64,000 nucleotides of DNA from Pseudomonadota bacterium (GTDB lineage Bacteria; Pseudomonadota; Gammaproteobacteria; Xanthomonadales; Ahniellaceae). A model generated the notes under the pieces. It did not search any database and was not told the origin of the DNA. It saw only the letters and a list, made by a program, of their open reading frames with translations. Each line of letters opens with the position of its first letter. The first letter of the stretch is position 1. The translations under genes and the position numbers were made by a program. This document shows, piece by piece, positions 18,023 through 27,200 of this stretch. The DNA is taken from positions 25,147-89,146 of the forward strand of contig JALHNO010000020.1 in the NCBI GenBank assembly GCA_022843465.1. Direction: 5' to 3'.

Positions 18023-18877
18023 CTATTCGCGCGCAGGCCTCGGGGTGGCGTGGCCGCGTACGAAGGCGGCCGCCATCCGCAGCGTCGATTCACCGTCGCG
18101 CTCGGCACGCAGGGCACGGCGCAGACGCGCCGGCGTCAATCCGACGGCGCGTCGCAGTTCGCGCGTCGCATGCGCCTGGTCGGCGTAGCCACTGACCTGG
18201 GCCACCTCGGAAATCGCCGCGGTGCCGGCGTCCAGTTGCCGTACCGTGGCGTTGAGCCGGCGTATCCGTGCGTATTCCTTCGGCGTGATTCCGACATCGC
18301 GCAGAAAGCAGATCTGCAGATTGCGCAGGCTCATGTGCAGCCCGCGCGCCAGGTCATCGATCGCGACCGCACCGTCGGCAGCATCGAGTTCAGCGCAGGC
18401 AGCCTGCATTCGGGCATCGAGCGGCGCCGTTGCGATCCGCGATTGCAGCGACGGCCATAACGCGCCAGCGTCTGCCGAGGACGCGAAGCGCGACACGGCA
18501 TCGCGCAGCGCGACAGCGAATGCCGGCTCCAGCGTCGCCAGGGCCACGATCTCGTCCGCCAGTTCCGCCAGACGCAAGCCGGCAATCAGGCGACCGGCTG
18601 CCGGTTGCAGGCGCAGACCGACGCAATCGACCGGGCCGGCAGCCGCCAGGCGGATGGCGCCGCGGATCTGGCCCGCAAAAAGACAATCACTCTGGGTCTG
18701 CCAGCCCTCGGCCAGGGTATAGCGGCGCATCGGCGTGCCGATATGCACGATGAGCTCGCAGCGGCCGTCCGGGTAGATGGTCTGCGGCGCCGCATCCGGA
18801 TTCGGGTCGCGCAGCCGCCATGCACATTGAAAATACGCCGCCAGCGCTGGCGGCACTTCAAACTCGTGGTAGTCCAT
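18023..18877 (-). CDS. AraC family transcriptional regulator
   Basis: This 284-residue protein has an N-terminal sensing domain of the DUF6597 kind (FEVPPALAAYFQCAWRLRD, TIYPDGRCELIVHIG, FAGQIRGAIRLAAAGPVDCVGLRLQPAA) and a C-terminal AraC DNA-binding domain (about 170-265: AIDDLARGLHMSLRNLQICFLRDVGITPKEYARIRRLN, ISEVAQVSGYADQAHATRELRRAVGLTPARLR). The start at 18877 is preferred over 18883 because AAGGA then stands eight bases upstream. It is divergent from the DUF6265 gene, which is a plausible target. Confidence 0.88.
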   Translation of the reverse strand: MDYHEFEVPPALAAYFQCAWRLRDPNPDAAPQTIYPDGRCELIVHIGTPMRRYTLAEGWQTQSDCLFAGQIRGAIRLAAAGPVDCVGLRLQPAAGRLIAGLRLAELADEIVALATLEPAFAVALRDAVSRFASSADAGALWPSLQSRIATAPLDARMQAACAELDAADGAVAIDDLARGLHMSLRNLQICFLRDVGITPKEYARIRRLNATVRQLDAGTAAISEVAQVSGYADQAHATRELRRAVGLTPARLRRALRAERDGESTLRMAAAFVRGHATPRPARE

Positions 18878-18966
18878 CGCCATGGTCCTTGCGCATTTGT
18901 TCTATCCGGCCTGCGCGCGGCGCGCGACACTGGCATCCCGATCGTGGCCACGTACTGGAGATTCGC

Positions 18967-19434
18967 ATGCGCACTGTCTCAGCCTTGTTCCTGCTTTGTC
19001 TGGTCCTGATCAGCACCGACGGCCGCGCTGAAACCACCGCCGCGGTCGCGCTTCCCGAGTGGCTGGCAGGGCATTGGTGCGGCCAGGAAGAGGGCGGCGC
19101 CGAAGAGTACTGGCTGGCGCCAGCCGGCGGCCTGATGCTTGCAGTGAATCGGACCGTGCAGCCGGGTCGACGGACCGCGTTCGAATTTCTTCGCATCGAG
19201 ATGATTGACCAGGTGCCGACCTATATTGCCATGCCGCAGGGCAAGCCGGGGACAGCATTCGCGCGGACCGCAGGCGGCGCTGACTGGATGCGTTTCGAGA
19301 ACCCGTCCCACGACTTCCCGCAGCTCATTGAATACCGGCGCAACGGCAATCGGCTGCGCGCCGAGATCGCCGGGCCGGGCGAGGGCGGCAAGGAGATGCG
19401 CATGGCATTCGAGTTCGCCCGCTGTGCCGAATGA
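18967..19434 (+). CDS. DUF6265 family exported protein
   Basis: This 155-residue protein has a signal peptide (ALFLLCLVLISTDGRAE) and the DUF6265 pattern: WLAGHWCGQEEGGAEEYWLAPAGGLMLAVNRTV, FEFLRIE and FENPSHDFPQLIEYRRNGNRLRAEI. Proteins of this family look like small periplasmic barrels of unknown function. GGAG eight bases before the ATG at 18967 fixes the start; an open reading from 18820 would run into the divergent AraC promoter region. Confidence 0.8.
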   Translation: MRTVSALFLLCLVLISTDGRAETTAAVALPEWLAGHWCGQEEGGAEEYWLAPAGGLMLAVNRTVQPGRRTAFEFLRIEMIDQVPTYIAMPQGKPGTAFARTAGGADWMRFENPSHDFPQLIEYRRNGNRLRAEIAGPGEGGKEMRMAFEFARCAE

Positions 19435-19527
19435 TCGGCGCCCGCGCCGGTCGAACGACACGGGTGTATAAGGAGGCGCAGGCTCCGCACTTCGCGGCGC
19501 CCATCGTGATGTCGAGGGCGTCTGCCG

Positions 19528-20076
19528 ATGTTCGAGAATCCATGGTCGCTGGCCCAGATCGCCGGCTATTTCGCGTTTGTACTCGGTGTCGTCTGCTTCC
19601 TGCAGAGCAATGATCGCCGCTTCAAGCAGACCATGCTGGCGCAGGCGCTTTCCTATGCGATTCATTTCGCCCTGCTTGGCGCCATCACTTCGATGGCCAG
19701 TGCGCTGATCGCCTTGCTGCGCACCTGGCTGTCGATGTACTTCAACTCGTTGCGGCTGGCCCTGGTCATCGTCGCGATCAATCTCGCGCTCGGTCCCTGG
19801 CTGGTCCAGGTCTGGACCGACTGGCTGCCACTGGTCGCCACCTGCGTCGGTACCCTGGCCCTGTTCCTGTTCCAGGGCATTGCCATGCGTCTGGTATTGC
19901 TCATCGCTGCCACGCTCTGGTTGATCAATACCATTCTGATCGGATCGATTGGCGGCACCGCGCTGGAAATCCTGATCATCAGCGCCAATCTGACCACGAT
20001 CTGGCGTCTGTGGCGGGCACGTGTTGCCGAACGCGCCACGCTGGCGCCGGCCGAGCCGCCGCCTGCCGGAAGCTGA
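19528..20076 (+). CDS. YgjV family inner-membrane protein
   Basis: This 182-residue membrane protein has five to six hydrophobic segments. It matches the YgjV family (Imp-YgjV): WSLAQIAGYFAFVLGVVCFLQSNDRRFKQTMLAQALSYAIHFALLGA, then LIALLRTWLSMYF, then alternating helices. The function of YgjV is not known. It ends 102 bases before the NDH-2 gene and may share its transcript. Confidence 0.8.
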   Translation: MFENPWSLAQIAGYFAFVLGVVCFLQSNDRRFKQTMLAQALSYAIHFALLGAITSMASALIALLRTWLSMYFNSLRLALVIVAINLALGPWLVQVWTDWLPLVATCVGTLALFLFQGIAMRLVLLIAATLWLINTILIGSIGGTALEILIISANLTTIWRLWRARVAERATLAPAEPPPAGS

Positions 20077-20178
20077 GCACGCCAGCGCGACTTCCTGTAA
20101 GAAAGCGCTCCGCTGGTGCGCGCGCTCGAAGCTGCGCCGCTATGCTGGCCGGCGCAGTCATTGAATGCGAGTGATCCC

Positions 20179-21444
20179 ATGGAAGCGAAGCAAGGCCCGC
20201 ATGTGCTGATCCTCGGTGGTGGTTTTGCTGGCCTCTGGGCGACGCGCGGACTGGCCAGCGCACCGGTCCGGATTACCCTGGTCGATCGCACCAACCACCA
20301 TTTGTTCCAGCCACTGCTCTATCAGGTGGCCACGGCCGGACTATCGGCACCGGATATCGCGGCGCCGCTGCGGCACATTCTGCGCCATCAACGCAATGTC
20401 AGCGTGCGCATGGACGAGGTGAGATCGATCGATCCGCAGCAGCGCCGCGTGCACTGTGCGGAGGGGGTGCTCGAGTACGACTTTCTGCTGGTCGCGCTCG
20501 GCGCAACGCACTCCTATTTCGGCAACGACGGCTGGGCACCGCATGCGCCCGGACTGAAAACCCTTGACGACGCCTTGCGTGTGCGGCGCCGCATCCTGTC
20601 GGCATTCGAGGCGGCCGAGCGCGAATCCGATCCGCTGCGGCGTGCGGCCCTGCTCAACTTTGTGGTGATTGGCGCTGGCCCCACCGGGGTGGAACTTGCC
20701 GGCACGCTTGCCGAGATTGCCCGCCACACCTTGCCGCGCGAATTCCGCCACGCCGATCCGGGCACGGCCGGGATTCATCTGGTCGAGGCTGGCGCCAAGG
20801 TGCTGGCTGCGATGCCTGATTCGCTGTCGGCCAGCGCCCGCCGCCAGCTTGAGGCGCTTGGGGTCAGCGTGCATCTGGGCAATGCCGTCACCGCCATCGA
20901 TGCCAGCGGTGTGCATCTGGGCGATCGCCATATTCCCAGTCACACCGTGCTCTGGGCGGCCGGCGTTGCCGCCACGCCGGTAGCGCGCAGCCTCGGCGTG
21001 CCGCTCGATCGCGCGGGTCGCGTGGTTGTGGAAAGCGATCTCTCGGTGCCGGGGCATGCCGGGATCTTTGTTGCCGGCGATCTCGTCAGCATCAAGGATG
21101 CAGCGGGTCGACCGGTGCCGGGTGTGGCGCCGGCAGCCAAGCAGATGGGCGCACATGTGGCGCGTGCCATCCGTGCGCGCCTGGCGTCGCGGACGCCGCA
21201 GCCGTTCCGCTATCGCGATTTCGGCAACCTCGCGACCATCGGTCGGATGGCGGCGGTGGTCGATCTCGGTCGTCTGCGTTTCTCCGGCATACTGGCCTGG
21301 TGGTTCTGGCTGATCGCCCACATCTTCTTCCTGATCGGTTTTCGCAACCGACTCAGCGTGCTGCTCAACTGGGCCTGGTCGTATTGGACCTACCAGCGCG
21401 GCGCCCGCATCATCACCGGCAGCGAGCCGCCCGCGGAGCCCTGA
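20179..21444 (+). CDS. ndh: Type II NADH dehydrogenase (NDH-2)
   Basis: This is a single-subunit flavoprotein that oxidises NADH and reduces quinone without pumping protons. The 421-residue product has FAD-binding GGGFAG (13-18), the family segment FQPLLYQVATAGLSAPDIAAPLR, an NADH-binding VVIGAGPTGVELAGTLAE (about 159-176), and the FAD-contacting IFVAGDLVS. The hydrophobic C-terminus (ILAWWFWLIAHIFFLIGFRNRLSVLLNWAWSYWTYQRG) is the membrane-anchoring region. The start at 20179 begins just before the Rossmann fold; the open reading from 20116 adds an implausible N-terminus. Confidence 0.92.
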   Translation: MEAKQGPHVLILGGGFAGLWATRGLASAPVRITLVDRTNHHLFQPLLYQVATAGLSAPDIAAPLRHILRHQRNVSVRMDEVRSIDPQQRRVHCAEGVLEYDFLLVALGATHSYFGNDGWAPHAPGLKTLDDALRVRRRILSAFEAAERESDPLRRAALLNFVVIGAGPTGVELAGTLAEIARHTLPREFRHADPGTAGIHLVEAGAKVLAAMPDSLSASARRQLEALGVSVHLGNAVTAIDASGVHLGDRHIPSHTVLWAAGVAATPVARSLGVPLDRAGRVVVESDLSVPGHAGIFVAGDLVSIKDAAGRPVPGVAPAAKQMGAHVARAIRARLASRTPQPFRYRDFGNLATIGRMAAVVDLGRLRFSGILAWWFWLIAHIFFLIGFRNRLSVLLNWAWSYWTYQRGARIITGSEPPAEP

Positions 21445-21557
21445 TTCGCGCGAGCAGCTTCGCCGCTGCTGACCACGACACTGCGCGCACCCAGCCGGCC
21501 TTAACACGGCGCTAACCGGATTCCGACCCGGCTCCGACAGTCACAGCTGTACAACGA

Positions 21558-22370
21558 GTGCTCCGATGGTCGCCGCTGATCGGCCGCGCAATTCGCGCAG
21601 CTCGGCCCTTCGGTTTGATGGGCGCACCCGCGTTGAACTCTCTGTTGGCAGGCCACTGGCCTGAGGCCAGACCCACCCCGCGCGCAGACGCCGCGTACTA
21701 CTGCGCACACCTGCTGGTGCCCGTGCTGAGCGCGCTCTGCGCCAGCCTGTGGCTGATGCTGCTTGGCGGCGACCAGTGGCTCGCGCACCAGATCTACAGC
21801 TGGGGCGGCGGTGAATGGTGGCTGCGCAAACATCTAGTGACTGCTCAGCTCATTCATCCCGGCGGCAAGTATCTGAGCGCGTCACTGTGGCTGGGCTGTG
21901 CCTGGGCCTATGGTCGCACTCGCAGCGATCCTGCCCTGCAGCGCTGGCGCAGACCGCTCGCCTACCTGCTGCTGACGACTTTGCTCGCGACCAGCCTGAT
22001 CGCCGTGCTCAAGGCACAACTGGCGATGGATTGCGCCTGGGATGTGATCGGCTACGGTGGCCAGCGTCCCTACCTCGTCCTGTTCGAGGCGCGGCCGTCC
22101 TGGCTACCGCGGGCCGGATGCTTCCCGGCGGGGCACGCCGGCTCCGGCTATTGCTGGGTCGCCTGGTACTTCTTCCTTGCAAGAACCATCCCGAAATGGC
22201 GCTGGTACGGCCTCGCGGGCGGTCTGCTGCTGGGTCTGACCTTCGGTGTCTCGCAGCAGTTGCGCGGTGCCCACTTCGCTTCGCACGATGTCGCGACGCT
22301 GCTGATCTGCTGGCTGGTGGCGCTGGGCTTGAGCGCTCTGATGCTGCGCTCAGCGGCAGGCCGGTCATGA
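21558..22370 (+). CDS. PAP2 family lipid phosphatase (LpxE-like)
   Basis: This 270-residue multi-pass membrane protein has PAP2 phosphatase motifs: KAQLAMDCAWDVIGYGG (C1-like lysine), CFPAGHAGSGY (C2, with the catalytic-pocket histidine) and QQLRGAHFASHDVATLLICW (C3, with His and Asp). This PAP2 branch includes lipid A 1-phosphatases and undecaprenyl pyrophosphatases. Its overlap with eptA by ATGA argues for lipid A dephosphorylation before phosphoethanolamine addition. The first usable start is a GTG at 21558; an ATG at 21618 is an alternative and neither has a good ribosome site. Confidence 0.78.
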   Translation: MLRWSPLIGRAIRAARPFGLMGAPALNSLLAGHWPEARPTPRADAAYYCAHLLVPVLSALCASLWLMLLGGDQWLAHQIYSWGGGEWWLRKHLVTAQLIHPGGKYLSASLWLGCAWAYGRTRSDPALQRWRRPLAYLLLTTLLATSLIAVLKAQLAMDCAWDVIGYGGQRPYLVLFEARPSWLPRAGCFPAGHAGSGYCWVAWYFFLARTIPKWRWYGLAGGLLLGLTFGVSQQLRGAHFASHDVATLLICWLVALGLSALMLRSAAGRS

Positions 22371-24067
22371 ATCCGCCCTCCGGTCGGCGAACCTGGTGGC
22401 AGGCGATCGGCGTGCGTCCCGAGCTGAGCGTGGAGTCGATTGCCCTGTTCAGCTGCCTGTTTGTCGCCCTGTTCTGCAATGCCTCGTTCTGGCGCGCCGC
22501 GCTCGTCGGCTATGCCATCGACAGCCTGGACACCTGGCGCTTCATTTTCGGCACCTTCGTCGCGCTGGTCGGTCTGCATCTGACCGTGTTCCTGTTCGTG
22601 CTTAACCGCTGGACGCTCAAGCCGCTGCTGGCAATCCTGTTTGTGACCACCGCAATGGCGGCCTTCCATCAGGACCGCTATGGGGTGTTTCTCGATGTCG
22701 GCATGCTGCGCAACATCCTGCATACCGAGTACAAGGAGGCCCGTGAGCTGTTCACGCCAGGCCTCGCCGTGCAGTTGCTGGTGCAGGCCGGAATTCCGAT
22801 CCTGGTGCTGCTGCGACTGCGCGTGGTCAGGCGCAGCTGGAACCGGGCACTGTGGATCCGCCTGGCGATGATCTGCGCGACCCTGGCGGTCACTGCATTC
22901 GGCATGCTGCTGTCGTTTCGCGATTTGTCGATCCTGATGCGCAACCACAAGGAAGTGCGTTATCTGGTGACGCCGGGCAACTATCTCTATGCGAGTCTGC
23001 GCGCCGGCGTTGCCGACGTGAAAGCCGGACGCGCAACACTGGCGACTGTCGGAGCGGATGCCAGCAAGCTGGCGCGCCCGCTCGGAGCACGTCCCCGGCT
23101 CGTGGTGGTGGTGGTCGGTGAGACCGTGCGCGCAGACCATTGGGGGCTGAACGACTATGCGCGGGATACGACGCCGCAGCTGCGTGCGCTCGGCGTCACC
23201 AATTTCCCCGAGGTCTCCAGCTGTGGCACCGCCACTGAAGTCTCGTTGCCCTGCATGTTCTCTGCAGTCGGTCGTCGCGATTACGACGAGGAGCGCATCC
23301 GCGGTTCGGAATCCCTGCTGCATGTGGTCGAGCGCGCCGGCGTGGCGACCCTTTGGCGCGACAATCAGACCGGCTGCAAAGGCGTCTGCCGCGATCTCGA
23401 TTTCCAGCAGCTAAATGCACTTGAGGTTCCCGGCCTGTGTGCGGGTGGCCTGTGCCAGGACGAGATCCTGCTTGAAGGACTGCAGCTCGAACTCGACCGT
23501 CGACCCGGTGACCTGCTCGTGGTCCTGCATCCGCTTGGCAATCATGGCCCCAGCTACTACGCCCGTTATCCGGATCGATTCCGCCGCTACACGCCGACCT
23601 GCGATACCGCGGAATTGCGCCTGTGCAGCAGCGAGCAGGTCATCAACAGCTACGACAATGCCGTGCTCTATGCCGATCATGTGGTCGCCCAGACCATCCG
23701 GCTGTTGCAGAAGCAGCCTCGCGACAGCGCCCTGATCTATGTTTCCGATCACGGGGAATCCCTCGGCGAACACAATCTCTACCTGCACGGCATCCCGTAT
23801 TCGATTGCACCGAGCACACAGACGGCGGTGCCGATGATCGCCTGGCTCAGCCCGGAGATCGAACACGCGCTCGGCATCGATGTGAGCTGCCTGAACAGGG
23901 TAGCCGCGCAACCGGCCGCACACGACCATCTGTTCCACAGCGTCATCGGGTTGCTCGGCGTAAGTACCCAGGCCTACCAGCCGGAGTACGACCTGTTCCA
24001 ACGTTGTCGCGACGCGGGCGCACTGATCGCGCACGCCGCGCAGGCCGCGCCGCCCGCGCCGCGCTGA
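22367..24067 (+). CDS. eptA: Phosphoethanolamine-lipid A transferase
   Basis: This is an inner-membrane enzyme of the EptA/MCR family, 566 residues. It moves phosphoethanolamine from phosphatidylethanolamine to lipid A, which lowers the negative charge and gives polymyxin tolerance in other species. Five membrane helices precede residue 190. The periplasmic sulfatase-like domain has zinc ligand Glu252 (VVGETVRADHWG), catalytic Thr290 in SCGTATEVSLPCMFS flanked by the conserved cysteines 286 and 296, and late zinc ligands in VSDHGESLGEHNLYLHG. The ATG at 22367 overlaps the PAP2 stop by four bases; the much longer open reading from 21815 is an out-of-frame shadow of PAP2. Confidence 0.93.
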   Translation: MNPPSGRRTWWQAIGVRPELSVESIALFSCLFVALFCNASFWRAALVGYAIDSLDTWRFIFGTFVALVGLHLTVFLFVLNRWTLKPLLAILFVTTAMAAFHQDRYGVFLDVGMLRNILHTEYKEARELFTPGLAVQLLVQAGIPILVLLRLRVVRRSWNRALWIRLAMICATLAVTAFGMLLSFRDLSILMRNHKEVRYLVTPGNYLYASLRAGVADVKAGRATLATVGADASKLARPLGARPRLVVVVVGETVRADHWGLNDYARDTTPQLRALGVTNFPEVSSCGTATEVSLPCMFSAVGRRDYDEERIRGSESLLHVVERAGVATLWRDNQTGCKGVCRDLDFQQLNALEVPGLCAGGLCQDEILLEGLQLELDRRPGDLLVVLHPLGNHGPSYYARYPDRFRRYTPTCDTAELRLCSSEQVINSYDNAVLYADHVVAQTIRLLQKQPRDSALIYVSDHGESLGEHNLYLHGIPYSIAPSTQTAVPMIAWLSPEIEHALGIDVSCLNRVAAQPAAHDHLFHSVIGLLGVSTQAYQPEYDLFQRCRDAGALIAHAAQAAPPAPR

Positions 24068-24289
24068 GCCGCGCTCGCGGGCAATGCCCGATTGCGGCAC
24101 AATTGCCGCACCTCTGTCGTGGAACCATGGCTTCGCGGGTCCGGTCACTGAGTACGCGGCGTCGCCGCTTGCTCGTTGATCCCGCACTGCTGGACACGCG
24201 CAGCATTGCCGCTGCGAGCGCCAAGCCGGGATTGAGCCGGTTTTCCCGCCTTTTGCGCATAGAGTTCTATCCAACTTCTGGAATGCCTG

Positions 24290-27200
24290 ATGAAAAGTCC
24301 TGCCCGATCCGCCCTGACTCCACTCGCGCTGACGCTTGCTGCGGTGTTCAGTTCCACGCTCGCTGCGCGCGAGCTTGGCAATTTCGACATCAATACCGCC
24401 GCTGGCAACAAGCGCGCTGTTGCCGGGATCTCGCAGACGGACGCGCATCCGCCGCGGATCGGGCGCGACGCCCTCGGCCGCGCGACCTTCAGCTGGGTGC
24501 AGCAGGATCTGTCAGCCGCCGCCAAGGCCGTTGTGCACGATCCCGAGTCGGCGGCACGCGCCCACCTCGGGCTGCTGCTCGACGATGCCAAGCACCGCAT
24601 CGACGCGGCGACCGCTCTGAAACTGCACAAGATCGATACGCAGCGTGGTGGCGCCAGACTGGTGCAGTTCAAGGCCCAGTTGCAGGGCATCCAGATATTC
24701 CGTGAGGACCTGGCCCTGTTGCTTGATCGCGATCAGCGTCTGGTCGCCATGCGCGGACCATTGCCGGATACCTCGGCTGCCCAGGCCAAGTCGCTGCCTG
24801 CGTTCCGGCTGAGTGCTGCCGAAGCCATCGCGGCCGCCCTGAAGTCCTATGACTTTCCCGCCGAGGTCGCTGGCAAGCTGCGGCCGGGTGTGCTCAACGG
24901 CGCCTATCAGCACTTCGAACTGCCGGCCAAACTGAGCAGTGCCAGTGGTGCCGTTGCCGCCGGCGAGCAACGTGCAAGGCGCGTCTACTACCGCACTTCT
25001 GCCGGGCTGCAGCCGGCCTGGTACGTGGAGACCCAGATTGCCGATTCGGCCAGCGCCTCCGGCGACCTGTACGGTCATGTCATCTCGGCCGTCGATGGCA
25101 GCACGCTGTTCCGCAAGAATCACACCGCGCATGCGGATAGTTTCAGCTACCGTGTCTGGGCCGAAAACAGCAGTGAGGGCCTGCCCTATCCGAGTACGTT
25201 CGGGCGCAATGCCACGCCGGACCCGGACGGCCTGCCGACCAACAACGTCGTCGCGACGATTCCGCAGGTGTTGCGCAGCCTGGCCAATGCGCCGTTCAGC
25301 CGCTCGGCAACCGATGGCTGGCTGGCGCCGGGTGCCAGCACCACCAATGGCAACAATGTGCGTGCCTACGCTGATCTGGTCGCCCCCAGCGGCCTCGGTG
25401 ACGGTGATCTGTTGCCGGCTGCGACCAGTCCGGGAAGCTTCGACTACCTCTATGACGTGAACCTGAGTCCGGGTGCCAGCGCAACTCAGAGCCAGGCCGC
25501 GACGGTGAATCTGTTCTACGTGGTGAACTGGTTGCATGACTGGTTCTACGATCACGGATTCAGCGAGACCGATGGCAACGCCCAGCTCGATAATTATGGG
25601 CGCGGTGGCCTGGGTGGCGATCTGATTCGTGCCGAGGCGCAGGATTACGACGTGATGGACAATGCCAACATGGCGACGCCGAGTGATGGATTCTCGCCGC
25701 GCATGCAGATGGGTCTGTGGGGCACAAGCACGGTGCGTGACAGCAGTCTCGACGCAACGATCATCGCCCACGAGTGGGGGCACTACCTCAGCAATCGCCT
25801 TGTACTGGACGCCAACGGTCTGGATACCCAGCATGCCTCTGGAATGGGCGAAGGCTGGAGCGATGTCCTTGCGTTGCTGATCATGACCAAGGAGGAGGAC
25901 CGCCTCAAGCCCGGGAATGCCAATTTCGCGGGGGCCTACGCCAGCGCCGGATATGCCGCGAACGATTCCTACTATGGCGTCCGTCGCTATCCCTACTCGA
26001 CCGACATGTCCAAGAGTCCGCTGACCCTGGGTCACCTCACCGACGGCAGCTTCCTGCCGAGCAGTCCGCCGCCGCGGTTCTTCGGGTCGAACACGGCGAT
26101 TCACGGTCAGGGCGAGGTCTGGGCGCTCGCCCTGTGGGAGGCCTATGTCGCGATGTTGAACGACACATCGCGACTGAGCTTCAACGAGGCACAGAGCCGG
26201 ATGAAGGATTATCTGGTCGCCGGCATGAAGATGACCCCGGGCTCGCCGACCATGGTGGAGGCACGCGACGCCATCCTGGCCAGCATCCTTGCCAGCGGCC
26301 AGACAGCGGACTTCGCCCTGTTCACAGCGGCGTTTGCCAAGCGAGGCCTGGGCGCTGGTGCGCTGATTCCTGATCGCTACAGCTCCACCAATGCTGGCCT
26401 GATCGAGAGCACCCAGCAGGGCGCCGATATTGCGGTCGCAGCGGCAGCAGTCGGGATCCCCACCGGCTGTGATGCCGATACCGTACTGGATGTTGGCGAT
26501 ACCGCAATGGTTTCGGTGACCGTCAGGAACACCGGTTTCACCACCCTGAGTTCGGCAACGGCCACCTTGAGCTCGAGCAATCCGGCACTGGTGTTTCCCA
26601 ATGGACCGACCATCGACATCGGCAGCGTGCCGCTGTTCGGCAGCAAGACCGCGAGCATTCCGGTGCGACTGGCCAGCACGGTGCCGGCAAATTCCGCCAT
26701 CACGATCACCGCCACACCGAACGCTGCCGGCATAAACGCGCCGCCAGGGGCGATCGGCTCGACCCGGATTTTTGTCAACTACGACCAGATTCCGCAGGCG
26801 AGTTCGAGCGAGACCTTCGACGGCAATCGGACCACCTGGCGTGCCCGTCGCGATCCTGCCGGTACCGGCACCGAATCGTGGATCCAGCGCGAGGAGAACG
26901 GGCAGTTCTTCCTGCACGGTTCCGATCTGAATTCCAATTCCGTCAACTGGATCGAGTCGCCCCAGCTCGCAGTTGGCAGTGGGCCGCTGACCATCACGCT
27001 GAACCATCGCCATGCCTTCGAGACCGACGCCAACGAGTTCTACGATGGCGGCGTGATCCAGGCCAGCATCGACGGTGGTGTTACCTGGACCGATGTCGAT
27101 GCCGCCGCTGCCGGCTATTCGACCGGGGCGCTGTCGGCCTGCTGTGGCAACCCGCTTGCCGGCAAGCGCGGCTATCTGCACAACAGCGCGCTGTTTCCGA

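Noticed and set aside
24093..24110. TGCGGCA-CAAT-TGCCGCA hairpin after eptA as a terminator
   Set aside because: The stem is perfect, but no T-run follows on either strand, so it was not listed as a terminator.
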